Numbered from the stretch's first letter, positions 16,555 through 25,474 are shown. The stretch: 64,000 nucleotides of DNA from DATAOG01 sp963840925 (GCA_963840925.1 CAWJAY010000055.1:1-64000), one strand, 5' to 3'. The notes: generated from the sequence alone by a model not told the origin. Program-made: numbers and translations.

Positions 16555-18560
16555 TCATGGGATTACTTCGACCGGCGTCATCAGACCAGCATCCTCATGC
16601 TCCAGGATATGGCAGTGGTAAACGAATCGCCCGCGCTGTGCCGCAGCGTCGAAGTGCATAACCAAAAACACTCTGCCCTCGATCGCCGGGACTGGAATGG
16701 TGTCATGCCAAGTGTCGATGCCGGGCTGCTCCGCCATTTCCATCGTCGCTAGCTGAACGTTTAGAAAAGATGCTTTGACCGCGGCAGGATCGACGCCAAA
16801 GGCCCGCAACTCATCGTCGCGTGCAAAGCGAAATTTCATCTGATGTATGCGGAAATTGTGTAGCTCTTGTGTTGGATTATAAATTTCCCAAAGCTGCCCA
16901 TGGCCGTTTGCAAGCTTGATACAGGGATGTCTTAGTCTGTTGTCGGTGGCTTCCCAGTCCACCTCGCCGTTTTCATTCAGAAACTCCTCGAAAGACTTGA
17001 AGCCTGTGCTCTCTTGCCCGTCGATCTTCCAGGCACTCCCTTGCTTCGGATCAAATACGCCCGTCTCCCGAATGGGGCGTACCATCTCCGTCTTTATGCG
17101 CCATTTTCCATTGAGCGGTGCTCCAAATCTGACCCGGCGGCGTTCGCGCATGGTCTTATTGATGTCCCGGAGGCAGCCCGCGGGCAAACGCGCGTCGGCC
17201 GCGGCAGAAGGCAGCTCAAGCATGCCCATTCCTGCGGCGGGAGCCGCTGCTACGGCCTCCAGCGCCTCGTCGTCCCCGGCAACCGGCACGTTGCGTCCAA
17301 GCGGCAAGCTTCTTGGGAGCGCCTCAGGCGGGGCGCAAAGACGACCTTGGCCAATTGGATTTCCGGCCAATGGTCGCCGATACCATGGTCGTCGGCTGCC
17401 GCCCGTAGTTCGTCATTGCAAGCCCCGGCCGGGAGATCGTCATCCGGACGGGCATTGGTGCATTGCTCTGCGGTACGAAGCACATAGTCACCGCTTGTGA
17501 CCTGCGTTCCGTCGTCCCCGCCGTCGTTGCGGAGAAGAATTTCCGCCCGCCCCGCGGGCATCAACACCAGCCGAGTGAGCTTCTTGCTCTCGGCCGGGAT
17601 GCCCCCCACCGTTGCGGAAACGGACAAAGGCCGCCAGCTCCGAAAGGGTCACCGGAGCGCCCGGAACAACGCCATCGACGCTGACGAGGTCGAATTCGAG
17701 CGACCGTCGGCCGTCGGGCGGGTCGCGTTCGAAGCTCAAAATGTACGTGACATTTGCACTGAGATTAGCGAGCCGCAGCAAGGTATTTTTTGCCAGCCCC
17801 GACGGTGATCGTGGGGAATCGCTGGCCATTGAGGGTAACGAGCCAAATGTCCGTGGCATCGGTAGGATTGCGGCAGAATCCTTTCCGGTCTGCTGCCGCT
17901 GGTAAGGCGTCTTCCATAACCGCCGGCGGGTAGCAGGGGTTTCGTCCAGATTCCCGTGTCCATGTCGCCTCCGTTGTACCGTCGGCATTGTCAGGTTGAA
18001 CACCCGACCGGAGAGGGATATCTCTGAGCATCAGATACTTGACGTCGGTCCGTACTCGAAGCGCAGCCGTATCCTCTGCCTTACGGCTGCGGGCAACGAC
18101 ATTCGCATCTCGCGGACCGATAGACATCATGCCGGACATGCCACCGGTGACTTGACCTTCTGCCAGGCCATGCAGATGGGAATGGTACCAATAAGGGCCG
18201 TTCGGGTGCGCTATCTCGCCGATTTCTCCGTCCAGCACGCTGGCGGGGAGACGCACCGGGACAGAAATGCTGTAGTCGAGCCATTCGCCGCGCTTGAGTG
18301 AAACGAAAACGTTGTCGCCATTGCCTCGTGTCGGATCCCTGCTGTTTTTCGCGGGCACGATCCATCAGTGCGTGTGGAGGTTAGTTGCCAACGCGTGGTG
18401 CTCAGTTTCATGGGCGCTGTCCTCCCGAGGAGTTCTCTTCCAGCGCATTGAGGAGGCGCACCTTCAGGGTGTCACCCGTCCCCACCTCAAGGACGGGAGC
18501 AAGATAAGCTCCGTTGTAGTTCTCGGTTACGACGCGATAGCCGCCGATCTGGACTGGACT
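16555..18560 (-). pseudogene. Multicopper oxidase, multiply broken
   Basis: Remains of a multicopper oxidase. Pieces in order: N-terminal cupredoxin (GYRVVTENYNGAYLAPVLEV), HALATNLHTH, WYHSHLHGLAEG, a middle domain (VTYILSFERDPPDGRRSLEF, LVLMPAGRAEILLRNDGG) and the C-terminal copper site (HNFRIHQMKF ... VYHCHILEHEDAGLMTP). All four copper motifs survive but in different frames. Shifts lie near 18412, 17787 (A-run), 17625 and 17335 (C-run), and a TGA at 18365-18367 replaces the Gly codon expected after LHTH. The 5' end is missing: it runs into the 3' part of the HNH gene near 18530-18560. Base composition is less G+C-rich than the core genes, suggesting acquired DNA. Confidence 0.85.
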
Positions 18561-18952
18561 TTGATGGCAAACGACGACCGCGGATTATTGGGAAATGTTA
18601 GACGCTCAAAGATTGGCAATGCGATTATTGCTGGTAAATCATCGTGATGAACGTGAATTATTCGTGTTGTGCCAGATTGGATGAACTCGATCCAAAACGG
18701 CCTTTCACGATCCGCTTTGTGCCGGGTTCTGACCCCGAGACGTACTCTCGCTAGCCCCATCATCTGACGAAAGACATTCTGCTCAATTCGTTTCGTGATC
18801 GTCTGGCAACGAGGGCAGCTGGCCTTCGCTAAAATATGCCTGCCGCTTAGCGCGAACGGTATGATGTGCTCGCTCGTCAACTTGGCATCGGCCCCAGCCC
18901 TTCCGCAGTAGATGCAGTGCCCAATTGTTGCTACGATGATCCCCTTTGACAC
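18527..18952 (-). CDS. HNH endonuclease-like protein, probably 3'-truncated
   Basis: 141 residues with a zinc-finger-like HNH core: CIYCG near residue 13, LTSEHIIPFAL, and ASCPRC near residue 45. Such proteins are small metal-dependent nucleases or nuclease-like proteins common on mobile DNA. The last residues (AIKVQSRSAAIAS) are read from the same bases that encode the multicopper oxidase N-terminus in another frame, so the natural C-terminus was probably lost at a junction. GTG at 18952 is the start used; an IS1595-type element lies directly upstream. Confidence 0.65.
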   Translation of the reverse strand: MSKGIIVATIGHCIYCGRAGADAKLTSEHIIPFALSGRHILAKASCPRCQTITKRIEQNVFRQMMGLARVRLGVRTRHKADRERPFWIEFIQSGTTRIIHVHHDDLPAIIALPIFERLTFPNNPRSSFAIKVQSRSAAIAS

Positions 18953-18970
18953 GGCGCGGGGAACTCAGTC

Positions 18971-19147
18971 GTGGCTGATCATAAGTTCGACGAAGGCCGC
19001 TTTGGCACCGAGGAAACGGCTCGCCGTCGCGACGAGGTAATTAAGCGCATGCTGAACACCCCGCCGCAGCCGCGCCGGGCGAAGCGAGAGCCGAAAGACG
19101 CCAAACCCAACGCCACGCCGAAGGCACCGTCTAAGCCTCCCTCTTAG
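18971..19147 (+). CDS. Small conserved-looking protein (58 aa) next to IS1595-type transposase
   Basis: A 58-codon frame from GTG 18971 to TAG 19147 reads VADHKFDEGRFGTEETARRR then DEVIKRMLNTPPQPRRAKRE with a Lys/Pro-rich tail. The charged helical core followed by TPP-P-KR resembles short proteins I recall near transposases in other Alphaproteobacteria. It is convergent with the transposase, separated by 50 bases. GGGGAAC lies 8 bases upstream. Function unknown; it may be a passenger or regulator of the element. Confidence 0.55.
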   Translation: MADHKFDEGRFGTEETARRRDEVIKRMLNTPPQPRRAKREPKDAKPNATPKAPSKPPS

Positions 19148-19197
19148 GCGTTCGCCGCCTTCGTTTCCTGCCTGCAGTTGCTGGCCTGACCGGCGGC

Positions 19198-20130
19198 TCA
19201 CCGAGTAGGCTGTCGATACGTCAACCGCTTCTCGACGATCCCGGCCAGCGCCCGCTCCGCCCGCTCCGCCCGCTTCGCGTCATCAACGCCGAGCGCCGAG
19301 CGCTCATTGTGTCTGAAATCGAACTCGCCGAGATAGCGCTTCAGGTGGTGCGCGCTGATATGGTGATACGTGCCGGTGAGGCCGCGCTTCAGGATCGAGA
19401 AGTAGCTTTCGACGGTGTTGGTGTGCCAGAAGCCGCCGCGAACGTACTCCTCGATAGAGTGGTTGACGCGGCCGTGGCCGGCGAAGTCCTTGGTGATCGG
19501 CGGATAGACCGTGCCTTCGTCCGTCATCACGTAAGACGCATGGTCGAGTTGCGCCTTTAGGATCGGCTTCAGGGTCTTGGCGGTCACGTCGGGCACGTGG
19601 TGCGACCGCACCCGGCCGTCGCGTTCCACCAGCGCAACCACGGCCTCCTTGGGCGGGACGTGGTTCTTGCGGTTCCGCGCCTTGCCGCCGACGAACATTT
19701 CGTCAACCTCGACCACCTTGTTCGCGTCGCCGAGGGGATCGCTGCCCTCCGGGTGAAGCTCGCGCATGCCTTCGCGGATGCGGTGTGCCATGAACCATGC
19801 CGTCCGGTAGGAGCCGAACCCGAGCATCCGGTAGAGCTGGTGCGCCGACATACCCTTCTTGCTGGCGCACATCAGGTGCGTCGCCAGCAGCCACTTGTGC
19901 AGCGGGATGTGCGACCGCTCGTAAAGCGTCCCGATCGTCGCCGAGAACGGTTTCCGGCATGCCCGGCACTTGTAGACGCCGGGCCGGGTGCTCTTGCCCT
20001 TTAGTTCGGTGGCGCTGTCGAGCGCGCCGCAGTGAGGGCAGACGGGGCCATTGGGCCAACGCACTTTCTCGAAGTGAGCGCGCGCCGCGTTCTCATCGGT
20101 GAAGATCGGGTCGGTAAGGTCCAGCGCCAT
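19198..20130 (-). CDS. IS1595-family (ISXO2-like) transposase
   Basis: 310 residues. The N-terminal zinc ribbon has the pattern CPHCG ... YKCRACRKPFS, followed by the DDE-type ISXO2 domain (VEVDEMFVGGKARNRKNHVP, then YVMTDEGTVYPPI and WHTNTVESYFSILKRGL). This fits IS1595-family elements. The frame is uninterrupted, so the enzyme could be active. The ATG at 20130 fits the domain; an upstream start at 20163 is possible. Candidate ends with weak similarity (ATnATnCCC-TTGAC) lie near 18940 and 20185, but no convincing inverted repeat or target duplication was established. Confidence 0.9.
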   Translation of the reverse strand: MALDLTDPIFTDENAARAHFEKVRWPNGPVCPHCGALDSATELKGKSTRPGVYKCRACRKPFSATIGTLYERSHIPLHKWLLATHLMCASKKGMSAHQLYRMLGFGSYRTAWFMAHRIREGMRELHPEGSDPLGDANKVVEVDEMFVGGKARNRKNHVPPKEAVVALVERDGRVRSHHVPDVTAKTLKPILKAQLDHASYVMTDEGTVYPPITKDFAGHGRVNHSIEEYVRGGFWHTNTVESYFSILKRGLTGTYHHISAHHLKRYLGEFDFRHNERSALGVDDAKRAERAERALAGIVEKRLTYRQPTR

Positions 20131-20452
20131 TGCCACGCTCTCCAGGGTGGCTCTATCATACATTTTGACGATGGTACGTCAAGGGCATAATGCCCCCTGC
20201 AGGTTCAGGTACGGTGATCCAACTCGCCCCGAGGCGTTACCGGATCAGGTCGAGGAAGGCAGCTCTTTGGTGGTGTTCGCGGTTACGCCGATGCGATCAG
20301 ATTTGCACTGAGCGCGTCAATGTTCAGCCTACGACAATGTGATATCGACCGAGGCGGCGCTGATCTTCCGGCGTGGCAACAATCTTCTGGCGGTTCAGTG
20401 ACTCCCTAAACATAGCCGGCTGGGCGTGTTGACGCCGTGGACGTAAAGGGTG
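20131..20452. other. Flank of the IS1595-type element, no gene seen
   Basis: About 320 bases between the transposase start and the TPR remnant. It holds a GGGCATAATGCCC palindrome at about 20184-20196, near the presumed element end, and otherwise no recognisable coding or structural feature. Confidence 0.5.
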
Positions 20453-20752
20453 GGCATCGTTTCCACCTCCTAAAGGCCGATTGCTGCGCCTCCTTGCCGA
20501 TCTGGCGGATGAGCGCCTCGACTTGCTCGGCAACAGCAGGCGGCCGAGCCGGCGATAGCCGGGGGCGAGCGGCGGAGCACGACGAGGCCCTCGTCGCGCT
20601 GACCGGCGGCGACCAGCAGCTGACCGATAGTCTTCCCGATCGCGCAGATACCCTCCAGCCGCCCGATCCGGGTGACGAGGTCGTAGGCCTCGATGATCCG
20701 CGGCAGGGCCTGGGCGTAGTGCTCTCTTGCGAGCTCGAACTGGGCGATCTCC
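20453..20752 (-). pseudogene. C-terminal remnant of a TPR protein
   Basis: The minus strand reads EIAQFELAREHYAQALPRII, then EAYDLVTRIGRLEGICAIGK, TIGQLLVAAGQRDEGLVVL and, after a shift, VEALIRQIGKEAQQSAF. This is the typical end of a TPR array (A..Y..A...IIEAYDLV.RIGRLEGIC.IG...GQLL..AGQRDEGL). No start, no P-loop and no N-terminal part are present, and two frames are needed, so this is a decayed fragment. It sits between the IS1595-type element and a DUF3750 gene. Confidence 0.6.
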
Positions 20753-20818
20753 GATCAGTGAGTTACATCGTTGTCCCAATCCGATCGTACTGGGGATCCG
20801 GCACCGAGCGGGCCGTGC

Positions 20819-21664
20819 TCAGTGGCAGCGTTTTTCGGGCGGGATCTGCCGCAAGCCTTCGAGGTCGGCCGGATCGGCGCGCCGGCCTTCCGGGAACCCG
20901 AGCCGGCCGACGATCGGGAGCTTGAGCGCCGGCGGCTTGAGATCGACCCCGAACACCGCGCCCAGCAGGTTGATCTCGATGCCTTCCTCGACCGCCACCA
21001 GGATCCCGACCAGGCCGAACAGCGAGATCTGCCAGCCGGTGCCGCTCGGCGCCGGTGCCAGGAGCCGCCCCGCGCCCAGATAGTCCTTGCCGATCGCGGT
21101 CGGCGGCAGATCGACCTGCAAGGCCGGCGCCGCTCGGGCCAACTCGGCAATGAACGTGTTGCTGTTCGGGCCCGGCCACAGCCGGTAGCGGTCAGGAAAG
21201 CGCCGCACGGCTGCTCGAATTTCCTGGATCGCCCGGTCGGCCGGCGCGCCCCTGACCTCGAACAGCAGGGTCGGCTCGGCGCCGTGCCATCTCCGGTCCG
21301 GGTGGTCTTTCTGGCAGCTCCTGACCGCGCGGCCCGAGCCGTAGGGTCGGAACCGGTGCGCCTCGTAGACAGTGTATTGCCGCTCGCCCGCCTCGCGCAG
21401 CGCCAGCCAGGCATGGACCGAGACCAGCCGGCTCAGCCACTCGTAGCTGCGGGCTGCATACACCTGCACGATGCTCTCGCGATTGTCCTCCGGCCCGGGC
21501 GCGAGCCCGACCACCGCGACGTCGTCGAACCGCCGCTCCGGCGAGCAGCCGATGACGCCGAGACAACCGACGATGATCACCGCGAGCGCGCGCGCAGCCG
21601 GCCTCGCCCGGGGCTGCGATCCCGTGCGGTCGCCCGCACGGGCGCCGGGCACGATACTGTTCAT
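20819..21664 (-). CDS. DUF3750-family lipoprotein
   Basis: 281 residues matching the DUF3750 family by my recollection of its conserved blocks: VHAWLALREAG, YRLWPGPNSNTFIAELAR, LPPTAIGKDYLG and APSGTGWQISLFGLVGILVA. An N-terminal hydrophobic segment ending VIGC suggests a lipoprotein anchored in the envelope. The biochemical role of the family is unknown. It is intact, monocistronic in appearance, and marks the return from island DNA to ordinary G+C-rich coding. Confidence 0.85.
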   Translation of the reverse strand: MNSIVPGARAGDRTGSQPRARPAARALAVIIVGCLGVIGCSPERRFDDVAVVGLAPGPEDNRESIVQVYAARSYEWLSRLVSVHAWLALREAGERQYTVYEAHRFRPYGSGRAVRSCQKDHPDRRWHGAEPTLLFEVRGAPADRAIQEIRAAVRRFPDRYRLWPGPNSNTFIAELARAAPALQVDLPPTAIGKDYLGAGRLLAPAPSGTGWQISLFGLVGILVAVEEGIEINLLGAVFGVDLKPPALKLPIVGRLGFPEGRRADPADLEGLRQIPPEKRCH

Positions 21665-21927
21665 CTGGAGTTCGGAGGTTTCCAGCGGCTGGACGGCCTG
21701 GCGGCTCCGGCAGGACCAGCCTATGCCGGTCGTCCGAGGACTGATCGGGGCAGACTACCGTCCCGCTGCGGCCGTTCGCAAGACGCGCGCCGCGCGCGGC
21801 AGCCTCACGAGCGAAGGCCGCTGCTGACGCAAAAAATTCAGCCGGCCGTCATCAAGCGGCCGCCGGCCCCCGTCCAGGCCGGGAGCCTCGGAGGATCCGC
21901 GGGAATTGCGCAGGGCGGCGCCGGTCC

Positions 21928-22722
21928 TCACTCGAAGGCGCAGCTTGCCCGACCAAGCCGTTCGATCTCGATCTCGACCAGGTCGCCGGCCGCGACCCAT
22001 TTGGTCTCGACCACGCTGCCGAGCAGCACGAACTCGCCGGCCGCCAGAGTTCGGCCACGGCCTGCCAGGCCATTGGCGAGCCAGGCGAGCGCGTTCAGCG
22101 GGTGGCCGAGGATGTCGCCGCCCCGGCCGGTCCCGACCTCGCGGCCATTGATCCGCATGCGCCCGGCGAGGCCAACCAGGTCGAGCTCACCCCAGTTCTC
22201 ATTTTCCCGACCTAACACGCAGGCGGCATTGAAGAAATCGTCGGCGATCAGAGTCGGCGCATCGAGCGACTTGTAGTCCTGGTAGCGGTCGTCGACCACC
22301 TCGATCGCGGCCATGCAGGCGCCGAGCGCGCCCGCGACGCTGGTTTGATCGTAAGGTGCCTCGGCCGCCGGCAGATCCCGCGCCAGGCGGACCGCGATTT
22401 CGCACTCGACGCCGACGTGCAGGAAGTCGGCGTGCCGCAAGCGGCCGTGCCCGTGGTGCACGGTCGGCGCGAATATGCCGCCGGCGCACGGATTGGCGAT
22501 GTCGAGGAGGCGCTGCATCACGGCCGTGGTGCAGCCGATCTTGTGGCCGGCGAGCGGGCCGCGGCCGGCCGCGGCGAGCTTGCGGTGCAGCGCCTGCTGG
22601 ACCGCATAAGCCGCCGTCTCGTCGGACGGGCGGCAGTCCGCGGGCAAGCACCCGAACCGCCGCCGCTCCAGCCGCGCCGAGGCCAGCAGGTCAGCCGCCC
22701 GCTCGATCGCCGAAGGCGTCAT
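21928..22722 (-). CDS. 2-keto-4-pentenoate hydratase-like protein (FAH/MhpD superfamily)
   Basis: 264 residues. Family blocks are visible: AGHKIGCTTAVMQRLLDI, the metal-binding acidic residues in VGVECEIAVRLARDLP and AIEVVDDRY, and GRGGDILGHPLNALAWLAN. Such enzymes hydrate 2-hydroxypenta-2,4-dienoate in meta-cleavage of aromatics, or decarboxylate related 2-oxo acids. No other aromatic degradation gene is present, so the substrate is open. Start chosen at MTPSAIERA, preceded by GGGAGA; ATG at 22749 is an alternative. Confidence 0.85.
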   Translation of the reverse strand: MTPSAIERAADLLASARLERRRFGCLPADCRPSDETAAYAVQQALHRKLAAAGRGPLAGHKIGCTTAVMQRLLDIANPCAGGIFAPTVHHGHGRLRHADFLHVGVECEIAVRLARDLPAAEAPYDQTSVAGALGACMAAIEVVDDRYQDYKSLDAPTLIADDFFNAACVLGRENENWGELDLVGLAGRMRINGREVGTGRGGDILGHPLNALAWLANGLAGRGRTLAAGEFVLLGSVVETKWVAAGDLVEIEIERLGRASCAFE

Positions 22723-22902
22723 CTCGGCTGTCTCCCGGCTCCGAGACATGACGACGCCGGTCCGGGTCGCGCCGCAGCGTGCGGCCAATCAACTCATTCG
22801 CGCCCGGCGCGCCGCGAGCTTGAGCGGGACGCCGGGAGCGGACCGGCGAGCCTTTGTGTGTATACCCGCCGGCGTGCGCTGGCTACCGACCTCGGCCGCT
22901 AC

Positions 22903-23154
22903 CTAGCGGGTGCTGCGGGCCCGCCGCGCGGACTGGCGCGCGATCGCGTCGATCTCGCCGCGCAGCACGCCGACGTCGAGCAGCTGCGCATCGCCGAGCG
23001 CCGAAAGCTCGGCGACCGTGGCGCGATAATGGCGGCGCTCGGCCAGCCAGCCGCTGATCCGGGCGAACAGCCCGCCCAGCCGGTGCGCGGTCGCGGACGG
23101 CCGGCGCCCGGCCAGCAGGTCGGCGCGCGGCGCGGTGATGACGTTGGTCGCCAT
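22903..23154 (-). CDS. DUF1127 (YjiS-like) small protein
   Basis: 83 residues. The C-terminal half carries the DUF1127 pattern W.....YR.TVAELSALGDAQL.DVGV.R.EIDAIAR. Such small basic proteins are frequent in Alphaproteobacteria; some act as RNA-linked regulators of phosphate/carbon or stress metabolism, but no function can be claimed here. GAGGAG lies about 8 bases before the ATG. Divergent from the MBL gene, with a short inverted repeat in the shared region. Confidence 0.85.
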   Translation of the reverse strand: MATNVITAPRADLLAGRRPSATAHRLGGLFARISGWLAERRHYRATVAELSALGDAQLLDVGVLRGEIDAIARQSARRARSTR

Positions 23155-23275
23155 CTCGGATGCTCCTCAAGGCGTTGGTTTTCGGGCTGGCGGCAGGGCC
23201 ACCCAAGCGCGCGGCCAGGCACCAGCGATGCTGGACAGATGGGCACTTCCGTCGGGCTGCGGAAGGCGATTTTTT

Positions 23276-23290
23276 GCATTGCAGCAATGC
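23276..23290. promoter_or_regulatory. Inverted repeat GCATTGC-A-GCAATGC between divergent genes
   Basis: A perfect 7-bp inverted repeat with one central base, directly after a T6 run, in the 265-base region shared by the DUF1127 gene and the MBL hydrolase gene. The symmetry suggests an operator for a dimeric regulator; no regulator family could be named. Confidence 0.35.
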
Positions 23291-23419
23291 GCCGGCGTCG
23301 CGGTCGCCCGCCTGAGAGTCTCCCAGCTCTTTTCCCGGCCTCGGCGGCTTCAATATCGCCTATGGCGGCGCGCATACGCCATTGTCGGAACCAGCTCGAT
23401 CAGCGGAGGTGCGAGCGCC

Positions 23420-24262
23420 ATGCATCCGATCTGCATCACCTGCGGCGTCCAGTTCGAGGCCCGGCCGCGGCCGCCCGAGATCTGCCCGGTGTGCGCCGAC
23501 GAGCGCCAGTTCGTCGGCTGGGCCGGGCAGGGCTGGACCACCCTCGAGGCGCTCCGGGGCGGCCATCGGCTGGCGCTCCGGGACGAGGGCGACGGGCTGC
23601 TCGGGATCGGCTGCGAGCCGCGCTTTGCGATCGGCCAGCGGGCGCTGCTGGTCCCGGCACGGCCACACGAGGCGGGCGGCTCCAACCTCCTTTGGGACTG
23701 CGTCAGCCTGCTCGATGCGGCCGCGATCCGCCTCGTCGAGGCGCTGGGCGGGCTGGGCGCGCTCGCGATCTCGCACCCGCATTTCTACGCCTCGATGGTC
23801 GAGTGGAGCCGCGCGTTCGGCGGCGCGCCGATCTGGCTGCACGCCGACGACCGGGCCTGGGTCATGCGCCCGGACCCGGCGATCCGCTTCTGGGAGGGCG
23901 ACCGGCTCGAGGTCGGGCCGGGGCTGACGCTGATCCGGCTCGGCGGCCATTTCCCGGGCGGCCAGGTGCTGCATTGGGCAGACGCGGCCGACGGCCGCGG
24001 CGCGCTCCTGACCGGCGACATCGTCCAGGTCGTCCAGGACCGCCGCTTCGTCAGCTTCATGCGCAGCTTTCCGAACTTTGTCCCGCTTCCCGCTGCCACC
24101 GTCCGGCGCATCGTGGACCGGCTCGAGCCCTATCCGTTCGAGCGGATCTACGGCGGCTGGTTCGACCTGGTCGTGCGCGAGGGCGCGAAGGCCGCGCTGA
24201 AATGCTCGGCCGAGCGCTACATCGGCGCGCTCGAGGCCGTGGACCCGAGCACTACGCCTTGA
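23420..24262 (+). CDS. MBL-fold metallohydrolase with N-terminal zinc ribbon
   Basis: 280 residues. The N-terminus has a CxxC-x14-CxxC zinc ribbon (CITCG ... CPVCADE). The metallo-beta-lactamase core shows ISHPHFYASM in place of the classical HxHxDH, GGHFPGGQVLHW and LLTGDIVQV. The Asp of HxHxDH is not conserved, so metal content or activity may differ from standard hydrolases. The ATG has GGAGGT 8 bases upstream. It overlaps the convergent dehalogenase-like gene by 11 bases at the 3' end. Confidence 0.85.
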   Translation: MHPICITCGVQFEARPRPPEICPVCADERQFVGWAGQGWTTLEALRGGHRLALRDEGDGLLGIGCEPRFAIGQRALLVPARPHEAGGSNLLWDCVSLLDAAAIRLVEALGGLGALAISHPHFYASMVEWSRAFGGAPIWLHADDRAWVMRPDPAIRFWEGDRLEVGPGLTLIRLGGHFPGGQVLHWADAADGRGALLTGDIVQVVQDRRFVSFMRSFPNFVPLPAATVRRIVDRLEPYPFERIYGGWFDLVVREGAKAALKCSAERYIGALEAVDPSTTP

Positions 24263-25130
24263 AAAAGCCGAGCAGCTGCCGGGCGGTCTCGTCCGGCCGC
24301 TCTTCGGCGAGAAAATGGCCGCACTCGAGCCCCTGGCCAACCACCTCGCCCGCCGCCCGCTCGCGCCAGGTCGCGAGCACGTCGAAATGGCGCTCCATCA
24401 GCCCGCGCCGGCCCCACAGCGCCAGCACCGGGCAGCCGATCTTCCGCGTAAGGTCCGCCTCGTCGTGGGCCAGATCGATCGAGGCGCCGGCACGGTAGTC
24501 CTCGCAGGAGGCGTGGATCACGGCCGGGTCCTTGAAGCAGCGCTCGTATTCGGCCAGCGCCGCGGGCGCGAACGCCTCCAGGCCCGTGCCCCAGCGCCCG
24601 AGCACCCAGCGCAGGAAAAATCCCGGGTCGGCGCCGATCATCCGCTCCGGCAGCCCGCCCCCCTGAATCAGGAAAAACCAGTGGAAATAGCCGGTCGCGA
24701 TCGCCTGGTCGGTGGCGCGGAAGATCGTCCGGGTCGGCACGATGTCGAGCACCGCGAGTTTTCCGACCTGCTCCGGATGATCCAGTGCCAGGCGGTGGGC
24801 GACCCGGCCGCCGCGATCGTGGCCCGCGACCATGAACCGGCCATGGCCGAGCGCCGCCATCACCTCGACCAGGTCGGCAGCGCTCGCGCGCTTGCTGTAG
24901 GCCAGATGCTCCGGGTCGGATTCCGGTTTCCCGCTGTCGCCGTAGCCGCGCAGGTCCGGGCAGACGACCGTGAACCGCTCGGCCAGCCGCGGCGCCACCT
25001 CGTGCCACATGACGTGGGTCTGCGGATAGCCGTGCAGCAGCAGCACCGCCGGCCCGGCGCCGCCGATGCGCAGATGGATGCTGGTGGCCGAGGTGCCGAC
25101 GTCTTGCGTCTCGAAGCCCTCGAACAGCAT
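24252..25130 (-). CDS. Alpha/beta hydrolase, fluoroacetate/haloacetate dehalogenase-like
   Basis: 292 residues. Beyond the general fold (LLLHGYPQTHVMW, oxyanion region) it shares blocks I recall from fluoroacetate dehalogenases: nucleophile D105 in AGHDRGGR with R106 and R109 as carboxylate-binding candidates, LDIVPTRTIF, ATGYFHWFFLIQ (His/Trp that bind the halide), CEDYRAGASIDLAHD and ECGHFLAEERP with the catalytic His. An Asp nucleophile rather than Ser separates it from esterases; epoxide hydrolases also use Asp. Start at MLFEGFETQ has GGAGG 9 bases upstream. Adjacent to mazEF on the same strand. Confidence 0.85.
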   Translation of the reverse strand: MLFEGFETQDVGTSATSIHLRIGGAGPAVLLLHGYPQTHVMWHEVAPRLAERFTVVCPDLRGYGDSGKPESDPEHLAYSKRASAADLVEVMAALGHGRFMVAGHDRGGRVAHRLALDHPEQVGKLAVLDIVPTRTIFRATDQAIATGYFHWFFLIQGGGLPERMIGADPGFFLRWVLGRWGTGLEAFAPAALAEYERCFKDPAVIHASCEDYRAGASIDLAHDEADLTRKIGCPVLALWGRRGLMERHFDVLATWRERAAGEVVGQGLECGHFLAEERPDETARQLLGFFKA

Positions 25131-25135
25131 CGCTC

Positions 25136-25474
25136 TCATCCTCCGAGCAGGGGCCGCAGCTTGGCCAGGACCTCGGCCATGACCGCCGCTGGCGCCTTGC
25201 CGGCGGGCTGGGCCTGCCGGGCGCGCCAATCGAGGCTGCGCAACTGATCGACCAGCACCGCGCCCGCGATCTTCCCGGTCCGCACCGCGACTTCGAACGG
25301 ATAGCCCTTGAGGCGGCTCGTGATCGGACAGACGAAGGCGAGCCCGACGCGCTCGTTGAACGCCCAGGGCGTCAGGACCAGCCCCGGCCGCCGTCCGGCC
25401 TGCTCGCGTCCGGCCTGCGGCGAGAACGACAGCCAGACGAGATCGCCAGCGTCCGGCGCGAGGGCCCGCCTCAC
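25136..25474 (-). CDS. MazF/PemK-family toxin
   Basis: 112 residues of the MazF/PemK fold: GDLVWLSFSPQAGREQAGRR, PGLVLTPWAFN, FVCPITSRLKGYPFEV and LVDQLRSLDWRARQ. MazF proteins are ribosome-independent mRNA interferases that cut short sequence motifs. GTG at 25474 overlaps the antitoxin stop (GTGA), the standard coupling of such modules. Confidence 0.9.
   Translation of the reverse strand: MRRALAPDAGDLVWLSFSPQAGREQAGRRPGLVLTPWAFNERVGLAFVCPITSRLKGYPFEVAVRTGKIAGAVLVDQLRSLDWRARQAQPAGKAPAAVMAEVLAKLRPLLGG

Noticed and set aside
18936..20200. Terminal inverted repeats of the IS1595-type element
   Set aside because: Only weak similarity (ATnATnCCC-TTGAC) was found between the candidate ends, and no target duplication; not reported as ends.
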